NCBI GenBank assembly: GCA_037447655.1
Contig: JBBHKE010000139.1
Location: 47,791 to 111,790 of the forward strand
Source of the DNA: Zygnema cylindricum
Taxonomy: Eukaryota > Streptophyta > Zygnematophyceae > Zygnematales > Zygnemataceae
Length of the DNA: 64,000 nt
Direction of reading: 5' to 3'
Shown in pieces: positions 44,860 through 57,742 of this stretch. The notes beneath the pieces were generated by a model that saw only the letters and a list, made by a program, of their open reading frames with translations, was not told where the DNA came from and did not search any database. The position numbers and the translations under genes are program-made. Within the stretch, counting starts at the first letter, position 1, and every line of letters begins with the position of its first letter.

Positions 44860-45840
44860 AGATCTTGCTGTTAGCTGTCAAAAGGATTTTAGTTCAGGCC
44901 CAACGGGCAGGCAAAGCATTTATGACTTAGGGTCAAAGTAAGGCGTTTCAAGTCAATTCAGAACTTTGTTGCCTAATAGTGTACAATAATAATACCTTTG
45001 GCTGCCAATCCAGCCGGAGCGAGTCGTCTAAGTTTTTGCCTTGAGTGTAAGACAACATGTTTTGTCTTATGTCATTTTGATAACAATTGCTGACCGCTGA
45101 TTAGCTTTTTGCATTGCTTTGACTTTTGCATCGGCAGTAGGAAAAACATTGGCTATATAAGGCACTTGGGGCCGAAGGAGACAGGATGTTTTTCAGTACT
45201 GTCTCTTGAGAAAACCCCCAAAGAATTAAATGAATCTTTTTGTTGGAAAACGGCTCCATTGTGTCGTGGACTCTATTGAAATCTTTATTTTGGATTCTCT
45301 TTTGTGGAGACCGTAGCTCGGGTGGGTAATTCGCACTACCCTCTCTTTTGGGTGGTTTGGACTTTTGCTGTTCGAAACCTAGAAGCGGCTAATCGGATCC
45401 GTATGGCGGAACCGAGGGGTGAGGGAGACTTACACCTGTCTTTGGGGCCATTGGAAGAGATTCTTCTTCTGAAGTTTGGTCATCTTTGTACTCCGGGGTA
45501 TATGAGCTTGCTTCACCATTTTCATTTATTTCCATTCTATGGGGCAAGGTGATATTGTTTAATATGAAAAAACCGATCTTTATTATTTGTATATTTATGC
45601 GTGTGAGTTATTTGCACATTCTTGTGGTCGTCTTTGGGGTTTGTGTGAGTTTCTCGTGGGCCGGATCAGGCGACTCACATTTCCTTTTTATTCTTTGAAG
45701 AGTGGTCGGGGGTGTATAATTTAGTGGGCTTCCGATGGATAAGCACAGCACTAAAAAGCAACCTATCCCCTTTTCTTAAAGAGGACAGTTGTTAAAGGTG
45801 GTGTATTTTAGAAGAGAGATCAAGCTCCTCTGTTCCAGTA
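44860..45840 (+). mobile_element. Possible 5' LTR and leader of the Ty3/gypsy element
   Basis: Upstream of the gag-like remnants there is a TATA-like ctatataagg (about 45152), followed by a leader-like stretch with aattaaatgaatc. TG at 44870 could start the LTR. No second copy is in the window to prove the boundaries, so this rests on position and composition. Confidence 0.35.
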
Positions 45841-45844
45841 AGTC

Positions 45845-48800
45845 ATGGGCGGAGGAGAAGCTCAAGACAACGATCTTAACGATGTGAAGCCGAAAGATTG
45901 GGAGAGGCAAGAAGTAGTGGCAAAAGAGGAAGAGTCACAGGTGCCTGAGGAAGCAGTCTCTTTCACCTTAGCTTTAAACATAGAGCAGTTTCTTAAGGGA
46001 ATGATGCCTGAGCCTACTGTAGTTGAGACTCCTCCGAAACAGCCAGAGAAACAACCCTCTCCTCCACCTCCTCTTGTCTTTTCCCTTGAGAAATTCCCAA
46101 CTTTGTCCGAGGCAACCAGATCTAGGGCCGCGCAGAAGGAGGAGAGACAGACATTGTCCCCAAAATCACGTAGGAAGAGCTTGGCACATAAGGAATCGGT
46201 CCCTGGTCACCCTCCTGAAGTGGGACGTCATACGAGATCTAAAGCTCCGATAGTGGAGATGTACATGGATCCAGAAATTTTAGCAGATCCTCACCGGCGA
46301 GGTCGAAAGGAAATCTTAGCCCTTCAAAATCTCCATGAGTTGAAGGTTAAGAAAGAGTTGGTGCAGCAGGTAGCAAGTTGAGACCGAGCCAGGATCGTAC
46401 TCACAGTGGGAGGTGTAGTGGAAATATTGAGCAGTTCATGAGAGATTGGCTCTTGAACCTTAGTCTGGGAGCAGCAGGGGATGCCTTCGACTTCACAACT
46501 GCAGCCCATCCAATCTCGAGACACTCCCACCAGCAGACCGTCGAGGAGCAGGGCAACCTCTCGAGAACCAGGGGAAAGAACCAGCAAACGGGGGTTACTA
46601 AAGCCCAAGAAAGTGCATCGGTTTGACCACCGTGACAGTAAAGGCAGGTTCACGCCGGTTGTTAAGGAAGAAACGTTACCTCCTACCAGGTCAACAGCAA
46701 CAGAAAAACCTCCTCCGGTTGCACTAATCGTTTGACCTCCGAGAGGATTGTGGAGGACCATGGAAACATATCCTGAAGTTCCGCGCATGGGGATTGCAGA
46801 TCTGACTAAGGTGGTTAGTAAGACTCAAGAGTTGGTGGAAATAGTTAAGGCACAAGGTCAAGATTCGGGGGGGTGGTGGATCGGTTGCGGTAGATTGGGA
46901 GGCTTCAGAAAAGGAATGGCGAACATTATAGGAACAAGAGTTGAATCTTATACAAGAAGCAAAACGTAGGTCTTGTGGACTTCCCAGTGGGCAGATGCTC
47001 ACTTCCCTTGGGACAAGACCGTACCTCCGTGCATTTGCTCAAGAACCCATAGCTATCTCGGAAACGCCGCTAAGGATGCCTTCTCCGGAGCTTGACCGAG
47101 ACACCCCCTTTCAGCAGGAAGGGGGTGGAACCAGGTGCAGATATTCTTCCTGACATTGCCGCTTCTCCTCGAGGAGTGTGAACTGTTGTTTCGGTGGAAC
47201 ATGCCTTCGCAGTAGAAGCCTTGGTTAAATCACAACCAGACGAAAGGGTTCACATTCCCTTGAGGGCATCCACTCCTTCCACTTATCTAGCGAGACAATC
47301 TCCACAATCCCTAGCTTTTACCTCTTCTCCTTGGCCACCCCTTTCTCTAGGTGCAGCAGTCCGTGGATCACCAAATCCGCCTGTCTTACCTTACAAATAT
47401 ACCGCTTACTCACTCCTCATAGGCGATCCCCATCCTCCAGTAATGGAACTCTTTCTTCTGAGGGTTCATAGAGGCGGCCCAAGAAACAAACACCATTCAG
47501 GAGACAGACACCTTTTCCTCCAAGCTTCTAGTCGTCATCGTCTTCGGCGCCATCCGTTCCCCGGGGACCTCGATCTTTTCTTCACATCCCCTCGGTCGAA
47601 ACTGTTCTCAGAGAAGAACAAGCCTCTCTTGAATATAGAGGAGCAGACGACCCACCCTCTTCTTCAAGAGCAAGACCTTCCTCATTGGGGTGGGGGGACC
47701 ACTACTGCTGTTACCGTCCTTTCTATCGGAGGAGGGACCGGGTCAAATCTCGAGGGAGCAGATCCCGGAGCAATCTCATCGGCTCAATTTGTCAGCCCCA
47801 CCGGAAAGACCTCATCACGTTTCACCAGTCCTAACGAGGAGGAAAAGAGAATGGGGGACATTTGGATGTTCACAAGGGACAACTCAGGAATCACTTTTTC
47901 TGATTTTGAACGGTTGTGGAAATTCTTCACGCAGTCTGAAATCAACAAATACAGGGGAGGGGCCATACCAGTAGATTTTGAGACCACTTTGTTTCCTATG
48001 ATGGTAAACTATCTAGCATTGTAAACTATCTAGCAGGAGGAGCTTTAGCCGACTATAAGGAATGTCAACTCTCTTTGATGGCTCCCAACATCAAAATCTC
48101 AGATCCAACGCTTGATGCAGTAGCCCATGCGCAGCTGCTGACCAGGCACCGCCGCAGCAACCCCTATTGCCGCCACTTTCAATACAGACATGAAACTTTA
48201 GGCCAATGTCAACCATCTTCAAAGATTGGAAAGACCTATGTCAACCATCTTCAGGCCGTACAAGCCGCCGAGGCAGCCACCCGGATGGTTGCCAATCTAC
48301 CCCGCCTGCACCACTCTTTTTGACGCCTGGAGACTCCTTTATACAGAAAGAATCGAAACTGCAATCAAGGAGTTCACAAATTTTTGATGTTTGAAAAATG
48401 ATACTCTTTAAACCCTGTTCAACCGCCTCTCAAGCCTCTGTCAAAAGACCAAGCTGTCTACCATTGACACACCAGCCATGGCCACCAAACATTTTGTCGC
48501 TGTTGAAAATTCATTCGGACGAACAGTACAAGGCGCTCTCGACAATTAGAGTGCTAGTCAGGTAATCCAGGACAAGAATCCCACAGCGCAAGAAATTTCA
48601 TTGGCTGCGATGAAGTTATATGATCATTTTGTAAATAACGAAGCTCGAGAAAAGGCGGTTACACGCAAAGCGCGAGCCAACTTTGCATGTTTAACGGAGG
48701 AATCCTCTCTTAACCAAGAGGAACAATCTGAACTCAAAGCTTTGCGGAAGCTTAAGGGAAAACACAAAGCTAAGACCAAACCTGAACGTGCAATGGGTGC

Positions 48801-51436
48801 GGATGAAAAAGTTTACCTGTACAACTACCTAAAGTGCAACCAAACCGGTCACAGTGGAAGCAATACCCCAAGAAGCTCAACCGGGAACTCGCTATCATGC
48901 AAAAGGAGTTTGAGAACCAAACTGGTCACAGGTGGAAGCATTAGCCTAAGAAGCTCAACCGAGAACTCGCTATTATGCAAAAGGAGTTTGAGAAAGAATG
49001 GGCAAAAAGAACTCGGAAGCAGCAAGAACGTAAGCATGGAGGTGGAGGATGGGATCGCACGGCGGTCTCCAAAGACACTTATAAACCTAATTCGCGCTCT
49101 GAGACGGCAAAGATGTCTCAATCCTAGTTGAGACAAATCAGACTTCCTAAATTTGATGATGCTCAAATCTCTAATGAGCTAAGGGGGAAGTATACCACAA
49201 AGGGGTCCAATTGTGAGGCTTGTGGATTCATGGGCCATAAAGAAGGGCAATGTTTCTAGAAGAATGGCGTCCCAAAAGAAATGGTGCAATTTGTTTTGTT
49301 CACAGGTGAAAGGGAAACAACGGTTAATCCTCTACCAATGCAACTTTTGTATCCCCGGGGACGTCGATCTCCAAAGAATTAGGACACAACAGACTGACGC
49401 CGGAGCACATCATTCAGCAACAAAACACGCAATTGGCAGCCTTAGCAGCAGAACTGCTGCTCTCCGACTGAGATCGAATGCCCACACACCTCCACCTCTG
49501 ACACCGACTCAAAAACTAGAGAAACAAAAACAAGAAATACTACAAAAGCTGGCGGAGCTGGAGCTGCAGACAAATTTGGGTGGAGATGATGATGACCTAA
49601 TGGGTTGGGATAAAGAGCCTCCAAAGACTCATCACGCTCGGACATTTCTGTCCGGAGCATGGAACGTTGGAGTATGGGACAGTCGCAGGCAACTGCCCTC
49701 TACAACGTCCTCTCAAAGAAAAGATTAACAGCCGATGGAACAAAAGGACCACAACCGCAAAGCCACCAGTCCTTTATCATTCACAGCGAGAGCAATCCTT
49801 CTGAACAGTAACATTGGGCTAGGCCTAAAACCAACTCATCCACCTCTTCCGGCTTCAAAGACACTCCCTCCCAGCTTCAAGGGGTAGAAGAAACCATAGC
49901 TAGAAAAGGATCCTTCAACGACCGCAACAGATCACGAATGGTTCGACCGATACTTGGTTGAAAGACCACCGACAATCCTGCCAGTTACACCTCCAACGGG
50001 AAACTCTGACACAAAAAGTGAGGAAGCAAGGGGGAGGGTAAAGGAGAAATCAGAAGACAAGGACTCACCCAGTTCATTGCCCAAAGCTCACCTTTCTTCT
50101 TCAAAACCGGCAGTCATGGTAGTCCGACACATGATGACTTACACATTGACGCACGTCAAAAAACTAGCTTCCTCCAACAATATCGAAGAAACCCTCATTC
50201 ATGCATTGGGGGAAACGATTCACACTAGGAGGGAAAGGGTCACGTTGGTAGAACCACCCAAGAGAGTCTTCAAGTCGGGGAAACCAAAAATTCTTATGGC
50301 GGATAGAGATTATAAGGCCCTGTCTGTGGCTCTCATTTTTAGCATGACCGGGAATTTTATACTTAATGGATTTGGCGGATATTAGGATGCAGTGGTCGAT
50401 ATCGGAGCATTCTCAAACCTCATAATCACCACAACACTGCAACAAATGCGCGAAACACTCGGGCCATAAATCAACCCAAGTGACATATGTCTGAGTACGG
50501 TCAGCAATGGTAGCCAACCAGTATATGGTATCATAAAAAGAATGGAAATCGAATTTGTGGATGACGCGAGACAACGCGTACAGATTTTGCTTCCCTTCTT
50601 TGTGGTGGAAGGTAAGCAATTTGAATTTTTGTTGCGTGGACAAGATTGAACATGGAATTGAGCGTTTGGAAGGAACAATTTACAGTGTCAGACCCAATGA
50701 GTCCCGAGGGCACAAAAGTGGTGGTCCCCTTAGATTTATGGAACTAGGGGAGAACAATTATTCCGGTGTCTGAATGTTACGTTGTGTGCTCTGCATCCAC
50801 CCCTTCAGCGCTGATCAAAGGCTCCACCGATAACGCTGATTGCATCTAACAATTACCTATTTCTAAGTGGTAGGAAATGGAGTATCAGAACAATTTGGCA
50901 CAGATGACCACACTCACTTCGGCGGGAAATGGATAGGAGTTTTGCCGCAATATTACCCAGAATCGTAAAGGTTATCTGGTGAGATCTTCCAAAAGTTGTT
51001 AACAAAAAGAAGGATTTCAATCACAAGTGGTGTCACTCGAGATCCCGCCTTCAAAACTCAAAATTCTATCACTATTTTCCGGCATTAGTTCCGACCTGGA
51101 AGCCGTTCTAATATCAAAAAACCGAGTAGAAGCGTACTCGGCAGTCGAGATTCACCTAGATGCCGGTGCAGTCAGTGAGTATCGACTGTAACAACTGAAC
51201 TTTACCCACAACAACTCCCGATGTCTGCCATGTCTAACTCCCACCGCACTCTTCCCCAGAATGAAGACAACAGCACGAAATCACATTTGAAGAAGCTTGG
51301 AAGGGTATATTTGGTAATCGCTGGATGGCCGTGCCAGGGGTATTCGTTAGCACGACATAGCAAGGGACAGTAAAATGTACGTAGCAGGACATTCTTTCAC
51401 ATAATGTGACTGATAACAGAGTAAGAGGGACGTTAG
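45845..51436 (+). pseudogene. Ty3/gypsy-type gag and protease region, degenerate
   Basis: Remnant ORFs in one direction, full of stops and frameshifts: 45845-46381 (acidic, Pro-rich), 47194-48024 (ending in a gag-like segment ITFSDFERLWKFFTQSE), 48601-49131 (basic), 49954-50385. Just beyond, in the same frame with two stops, comes an aspartic-protease-like stretch AVVDIGAFSNLI (from about 50388) then LLPFFVVEGKQFEFLLRGQD. The catalytic D-T/S-G has become D-I-G. I infer that this is the left half of the same element whose RT half resumes at 60880, on the other side of a nested insertion. Confidence 0.7.
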
Positions 51437-51632
51437 TGTTGGAATTCAAGTATTTTCTAGGTCTAGAGATTGCAAAAAAAAAAGCAAACAGGAGATATTG
51501 ACGTCCTGCCTCTAACTCCTCACTCAAGTCCCCACACTTGTCGCATTCACTGAAGACTGGAGGAGTTAGCTATGGCTGCCTGTGTGGTCTAGAGAGAGAC
51601 AGGCAATTGTTTCAATGGGTTTTCTAAATGGG

Positions 51633-51716
51633 AGATTCACGGAGCCAGGATTTGATTCTGGTACCTACAGCAGATTGATTTCGCAGGAGTCGGTAACCTT
51701 ATCCTAATAGTCTAGG
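51633..51716 (-). promoter_or_regulatory. tRNA-like module in the 5' LTR of element B (antisense)
   Basis: Read on the minus strand: an A-box-like part (actattaggataagg) and, about 45 nt on, a B-box-like part (agaatcaaatcctgg). It starts 196 bp into the LTR. It is a decayed copy of the module at 59891-59975. Confidence 0.6.
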
Positions 51717-51722
51717 TCATAC

Positions 51723-52613
51723 TGAAATTCTGTGGTCTCCATTGACCCACAGAATGAGTAGCCTATGTAAAGCCTCTAGGATAATATTTGCCCCTTCTAC
51801 TTTCCCGCTGAATAAGCGCCGCCCAGGCACACAAATATTTTGACCACTCTCACCCTTGTGAGGACAAGACTCCCCTGAGTGAAACGCAAAAAGAATCACT
51901 GAATTTGCTCCCCTGAGCAGTAAGTTATGGCTGGTCAAAGATGACCTTTATAGTTACAAGCTCTCTTAGAGAGAGAGGTACCTAAATATTACTAAGTCTC
52001 GGTCTGCCTACTCCACGACTACCTACTACTAAACCCTAGTCCAATAGGAACACTATATAGTACAAGAAGGTACAATGGGCGATGTACTTATTGTACGACC
52101 ATTGTACGACAAGGTCTACAAGGTGACACCTGTCAAATCGGAAGCCATGGTTCCTCCTCCCATCTTCTCCGGTATCAAATAATGTGGCGCCACGTGGCAC
52201 CGCGTGACACTATCTCCGTATGCCGCCAAAAATCTCACTTCGCGTGGCGGCTATAATGTCGACCGTCCGATCAAAACATATTTTACACGGTTCAGATTCG
52301 CGTACATGCAAAAATTGCTCCTTTTGGTTAGTCTGCTGTTAATTAGCTGTTGCGTTAATGTTTATATATTTATGAAACCCGTCACGTGTATCGTTTCGTA
52401 ACGCCTTAATGGTTAAGGCGTTAGGCTATAGAGAATCTAGAGGTCACAGGTTCAAATCTAGACTTAGGCATCATTTTAGTAAAATACCCTTTACTTCAAA
52501 AACTGCCACTTTCTAAATATGGCGGCAGCCATGGCGCGCCTTTGATCCTCACTCTCTTTCTTTAAAACAAAACTAAAATAGGGAAGTGAACCATTAATTA
52601 CCTCTTTTCAACA
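51723..52613 (-). mobile_element. Solo LTR (891 bp) inserted in the 5' LTR of element B
   Basis: Runs from TGAAATTC to TTCAACA on the plus strand, i.e. TGTTGAA...GAATTTCA in its own direction, and is a diverged relative of the element A and B LTRs. Flanked by CATAC at 51718-51722 and 52614-52618. The 3' LTR of B shows the matching unoccupied site near 59976. It has its own TATA-like element (tataaagg in LTR sense) and tRNA-like module. Confidence 0.92.
52399..52470 (+). promoter_or_regulatory. tRNA-like module in the solo LTR (antisense to the LTR)
   Basis: A-box-like ttaatggttaaggcg sits in a 7-bp hairpin (taacgcc/ggcgtta); B-box-like ggttcaaatct lies about 30 nt further. Resembles tRNA-Leu/Ser in its D-arm. 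The T-stem and acceptor stem do not pair, so it is not a functional tRNA. Confidence 0.72.
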
Positions 52614-53142
52614 CATACGATAGACTATATGGGGTATGATAATTTTGTAGATAGTTACTTTTAGACTAATTCATTTAACGGGAACTATATACATAATGCA
52701 TAGAAATAGTTGTGTAAAGTACGAAGTACGATACGGTTACGAAATAAATACCGAGCATTTTGTTTTATGCCGGAAAAAATACCGCGCTAGTATTGATGAC
52801 GGCTACGATTGAAATCCGGATTTGATCGGACGGCCGCGAAGGATGCCAAGTTCGCGGAAAAAGATTTTGGCGGTTTGTGATCACCGCCACATCGCACTAC
52901 ACGTGGCAAAACTACATTGGATTGCGGCAACTCCGAGGATTACTGAAACGAATCCGGATATGACATGTGTCAACATTTTGGCCATGTCGTACGATGGCCG
53001 TACAGAAAGTACACCAGCACATGTACCATTCTGTACAAAAAAGTATTTTTATTAGTGCCATATTTCAGTAGATAGAGTTTTAGAGGGAGATAGGACTTAG
53101 AAAAAATCTGGTTGGCAGTCACTTCTCTGAGAGAGCACCTTC

Positions 53143-53150
53143 TATAAAAG
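53143..53150 (+). promoter_or_regulatory. TATA box of the element B 5' LTR
   Basis: tataaaag, followed by a conserved leader (ggctaactttgggcagc). The equivalent in element A reads tataaatg; in the B 3' LTR it is mutated (aacaaaag). Confidence 0.65.
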
Positions 53151-53459
53151 GCTAACTTTGGGCAGCAATAACTATCAATTTACTTGACCATTTTCAGTGA
53201 TTCTTTTTGCTGCGGACTCAAAAGAGTTCAGGCTACATAGGGGTGTAGTTGGCCAGAGGTTTTGTCAGCCAGGGAGGCTCCATTTTTAGGGGAAAGTCAA
53301 AGTGGGTAAATGTGTCCAAATCTCATATTCAAACTTTGCTTTCTGTGGTAGAACTGAGCAAAGATAAAGTGTTATTTCACACGGGTGAATCTATATTTGG
53401 CTTTTGACTATTAAACGGTCAATTATTTGGGTTTATATCAACTCGGAGTCGGCACTATC

Positions 53460-54647
53460 TGAAACTCTAAGACCTCCATTAGCCCTCATAGTATGCAAAT
53501 CCAAAAGAAGCTAATCTAGATAGTGCCAACTCCAAGTTGATATAAACCCAAGTCACTGACCCCTTGACAGTCAAAACCCCAATATATATTCACCCCTGTG
53601 AAATAACACTTTTTGTGTGCTCAGTTCCTCCACAAAATGCAAAGTAAGAATATGAGATTTGGACACATTCACCCACTTTGACTTTCCCTTAGAAATGCAG
53701 CCACCCTGACTCGCAAAACTTCTGACTGACAACACCTCTATGTAGCCTAGACTCCCTTGAGTCCGCAGCAAAAAGAATCACTGAAAATAGTGAAGTAAAT
53801 TGATTGTTATGGCTGCCCAAAGTTAGCCATTTATACAAGGTGCTCTCTCAAAGAGAGGGTCCTATCTACCAAATTTTTCTAAGTCCTATCTCCCTCTAAA
53901 ACTCTATCTACTGAAGTACGACACCAATCAAATTACTGTGTTGTATAGAGAAGTACAAGTGCCAGTGTACTTTCTGTACGACCATCGTACGACATGGCCA
54001 AAATGTTGAGACATGTCATCTCAAGATTCGTTCACGTAATCCTCGGAGATGCCGCGATCCAATATCATTTTTCCACGTGTCATTCTATGTGGCGATGACC
54101 GTAAACCGCCGAAATCTTCTTTCGCGATCTCAGCATCCTTTTGCGGCAGTCGGATCAAGACAAGTTTTTGATTGTAGCCGTCATACATACGTGAACGGTA
54201 TTTGTTTCGCGTTCGAAACAAATGCCGGTATCAATTTCAGATATATTAAACCGTACTCCATACTTTCTATAACTGTATCTATGCACTACGTATATATTTG
54301 CAGTTAAATGAATAAGTCTATGTGTAACTAAGTAAATAATTATCAAACCCTCTATGTCTTAATACTAGCGCTAGACTAAACGGTTAAAGCTACCGGCTAT
54401 GTTTGGTAGACGGACGGCAGGTACCGGGATCAATTCTTGGGTCCGTCAACTAACTTTTGGTAAGTCTACCTAATTTACCCCCTGTCTTCTCTAGAAAGCT
54501 TTGGCAGCCATGGCTCTAGCTCCCTATCCTTTCTTCAGTGACTACAACAAGTGTGGGGGCTTGGAGAGGGGAGTTAGAGGCAGATTGCCTCTGCCTTTTG
54601 CCTTTTAATATACTATTACAGACCTAGAAAATACATAAATATTTACA
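53460..54647 (-). repeat. 3' LTR of element A
   Basis: 1188 bp; in LTR sense TGTAAATATTT...GAGTTTCA. Includes a TATA-like tataaatg and the tRNA-like module at 54363-54449. Confidence 0.9.
54363..54449 (+). promoter_or_regulatory. tRNA-like module in the 3' LTR of element A (antisense to the LTR)
   Basis: A-box-like tagactaaacggttaaagc, an anticodon-arm-like hairpin ctacc...ggtag, and B-box-like gggatcaattc. Differs from the copy at 57421-57507 by about one base, whereas much of the rest of the LTRs differs far more. Confidence 0.65.
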
Positions 54648-54651
54648 CTCC

Positions 54652-56515
54652 CATTATTTTCTAGTCTATTTTCCTTTAAACTCCCAAACAAAAAAAACCA
54701 AAATACTCCCTCCAATTTTTTTTATTTTTTTTCTTTTCCTTTTTTTTTTATAAACCTTTATGTCAATACCCTCACATTTTAAAAGGTCCATTAGATGAGC
54801 TGAAACAAAAATTCGATCTTGCTGATCACATATTTTATTAAGCATCCCAATTTTTATATCCCCGAGCAAAGATTTTATCCACCTCATCACTTTTTCATCC
54901 ACACACAACCCGATTTCTCCCTTGCAATCCAAACAGCCAGCCCCATCTCCAATCTACAACATATACCCAGATGCTAACCCTTTTACACCCAGATGCTAAC
55001 CCTTTTACAGGCACACCTTCATAAATACCATCACTCCCTTTAGCAATGTCAAACCCATTACCTGCAAAAATTGAACTTTCCTCACTCTCTCCCATGGAAT
55101 TCTTTCCACTATCAATTTCTGTTTTGATTCCCAATAAATATTTTTTCTCCCCTAAACGTTTAATCAAATATTTCTCTTCTCTCCTATCCTTTAAAATCCC
55201 CTCTAAAATTAATTCTCCCCTTTCCTCGGAATCCGTTGAAGTCTCCCTTTCGAACCAGTTTTATGTTTCCAAAATATCTATGAAACGATCCTCAATATTT
55301 TGAACTCTCTCAAGTATCTCCTCTCTCTTTACTTCCCTTATACCTCCAAAAGCACATTGTTGCTTTCGTGGAATTTCTGCGTGGTTTTCTCTCTTCCCCA
55401 TACTACTAATTCGGAGAAGCTCTAAAATATCTTCATCCTCTTTCTCCTCTTCCCCTTCGTCCTCCTCATCCACATTCCAACTTCTAAGTTTTTTCCAAAC
55501 AAGGACATTTCTCAGTATAATGACCCGGTTCCCTATAAAAGAAGAACACCCCTTTCTTTAAAGCTCCCGTGTCTTTTCCTCTCCCTCTCTTTCTATCAAA
55601 CTTCCGATAAGGTTTACCTTTGTCTTTCTTCCTCTCATCACGCTTCTGCTCGTCACTGCCGTTCCTCTCATCACGCTTCTGCTAATCACCACCGTTCCTC
55701 TCATCACGCTTCCGCCTATCACCACTAGCTGTAAATGCATTCACCTTATCACTTCCCCTACGAAGCTCCAAAGTGCTTTCCCTCACAAGAATTATCCCCA
55801 TGGTAAAGCTCCAAGTCCATGAGGAGCCATCCATTGTGTGCATACGACAAATGATGTTTTCCTACTCATCTAGAAGTTTCATAAGTAGTGTATTAATCTT
55901 CCTCTCCTCAGATTCAACATATCATGCACTAGCAAGCTCAACATTTAACGCAACAATATCATTGCAAAACTCTATCATATTACCGCCTTTATAAACATAG
56001 GCCTCTGTTTCTTGTTTTACTAATTGCTGCCTCTGAATAGTCTCACTCTTATAAATCTGACTTAGTGCTTCCCATATCTCTGAAGACTTCGTTAGACTTG
56101 AAAGAGTAATAGCTATGGACTTAGACACGTATCTAAGTATGAGATGTTTTGCTATAGTGTTTTTGTATACCCATATTTTTGTGTCATTTTTTTCAGTTTA
56201 AATCCCTACAAGTGGTACCATAGTTGAGAGCTTAGCTCCCCTCACCATAGGTGTCCTTTTTTCCTTCTCCCTTATTTCCCCATCCACGGAAAGGTTTTTC
56301 CTTTCACCTTCCGTTGCATCTGAACTCCGGTTGATATTCTGGGTAGCCTCAGACGATTCTCCATTGTAAGCTCCTATAAATCCAAGTGGGGGACATCTCA
56401 CTTGTCCCGAAACAATTCCCCATAAATGCTTCTCGAAAAGTAATCCCTCCATTGTAAACTCCCAATAAGTGAAGTCTGTTCCATCGAACATAGGCACCCT
56501 AGATGGTGGGCCCAT
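54652..56515 (-). pseudogene. Copia-type gag remnant of element A
   Basis: Minus-strand pieces in order: MGPPSRVPMFDGTDFTYWEF (from about 56515) and EGLLFEKHLWGI, the gag N-terminal style of copia elements; then SEIWEALSQIYKSETIQRQQ and GGNMIEFCNDIVALNVELAS (about 56070-55925); then a Lys/Arg-rich region and a zinc-knuckle area near 55520-55560; then a tail rich in Glu. Interrupted by several stops. The plus-strand copy in element B is its close homologue. Confidence 0.8.
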
Positions 56516-56519
56516 AACC
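56507..56519 (-). promoter_or_regulatory. Primer-binding site of element A
   Basis: Minus-strand GGTTATGGGCCCA directly after the 5' LTR, complementary to the anticodon-loop region of initiator tRNA-Met, as in Drosophila copia. Confidence 0.82.
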
Positions 56520-57698
56520 TAAAACTCTGAGACCTCGATTGGCTCTCAGAGTATGCATATCTAAAAGAAGGTACTCTAGAAAGTGTCGATTCCAAGTTGA
56601 TATAAACCACATTGACTAACCCCATGACAGTCAGAATCCCAATATATATTCACCCCTGTGAAATAACACTTTCTGTGAAATCAGTTCCACCACAGAATGC
56701 AAAGTTAGAATATGAGATTTAGACACATTAACCCACTTTGACTTTCCCTTAGAAATGCTGCAACCATGAGTCACAAAACCTTGACCGGCTATACCTCTGT
56801 TTAGCTTAGACTTCCTTGAGTCCGCAGCAAAGAGAATCACTGAAAATGGTCAAGTAAATTGATAGTTATGGCTGCCCAAAGTTAGCCATTTATACAAGGT
56901 GCTCTCTCAGAGAGAGGGTCCTATATGCCAAATTTTTCTAAGTCCCATCTCCCTTTAAAACTCTATCAACTGAAATACGGCACCAATCAAATTATTGTGT
57001 CGTACAGAAAAGTACAGATGCCGATGAACTTTCTGTACGACCATCGCACGACATGGCCAAAATGTCGACACATGTCATCTCCAAATTCGTTCACGTAATC
57101 CTCGGAGATGTCGCGATCCAGTGTCATTTTGCCACGTGTCATCCTATGTGGCGATGATCGCAAACTACCAAAATCTTCTTTCGCGATCTCGGCATCCTTT
57201 TGCGGTAGTCGAATCAAGACAAGTTTTCGATTGTAGCCGTCATAAATACGTGAGCGGTATTTGTTCGCGTTCGAAACAAATGCCGGTATCAGTTTCATAT
57301 ATATTAAACCGTACTCTGTACTGTCTATAACTATATATGTGCACTACGTATATATTTGCAGTTAAATGAACAAGTCTATGCGTAACTAAGTAAATAATTA
57401 TCAAACCCTCTATGTCTTAATACTAGCGCTAGACTAAACGGTTAAAGCTACCGGCTATGTTTCGTAGACGGACGGCAGGTACCGGGATCAATTCTTGGGT
57501 CCGTCAACTAACTTTTGGCAAGTCTACCTAATTTACCCCTTGTCTTCTCTAAAGAGCTTAGGCAGCCATGGCTCTAGCTCGCTATTTGGCCTTTAGTGAC
57601 TAAAACAAGTGTGGAAGCTTGGAGAGGGGATTTAGAGGCAGACTGCCTTTGCCTTTTAATATCCTATTACAGACCTAGAAAATACACAAATATTTACA
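56520..57698 (-). repeat. 5' LTR of element A
   Basis: 1179 bp. Its last base pair in LTR sense is mutated (TGAAAC end reads TAAAAC on the plus strand). Carries the tRNA-like module at 57421-57507. Confidence 0.9.
57421..57507 (+). promoter_or_regulatory. tRNA-like module in the 5' LTR of element A (antisense to the LTR)
   Basis: Same sequence as 54363-54449 apart from about one base (ttcgtag for ttggtag). Confidence 0.65.
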
Positions 57699-57742
57699 CT
57701 ATCTAGATTATCTTCTTTCGCATCTGCCTACTTTGAAGGCCA

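Larger units (their letters stand above)
53460..57698 (-). mobile_element. Copia-type gag-only LTR retrotransposon A, inserted in the 5' LTR of element B
   Basis: 4239 bp, opposite to B. 3' LTR 53460-54647, interior 54648-56519, 5' LTR 56520-57698. A perfect 5-bp target duplication CTATC lies at 53455-53459 and 57699-57703. The primer-binding site is at 56507-56519 and the polypurine tract complement at 54648-54662. The two LTRs differ by many substitutions, so it is old. The interior has gag remnants only. Confidence 0.93.

Noticed and set aside
46378-50713. Separate cellular genes among the 45.8-51.4 kb ORFs
   Set aside because: Short, overlapping, same-direction pieces leading to an aspartic protease-like stretch fit a decayed retroelement better than host genes.
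52399-52470. Functional tRNA-Leu or tRNA-Ser gene
   Set aside because: The D-arm and B-box look right, but the T-stem and acceptor stem do not pair and it sits inside an LTR; kept as a tRNA-like module.
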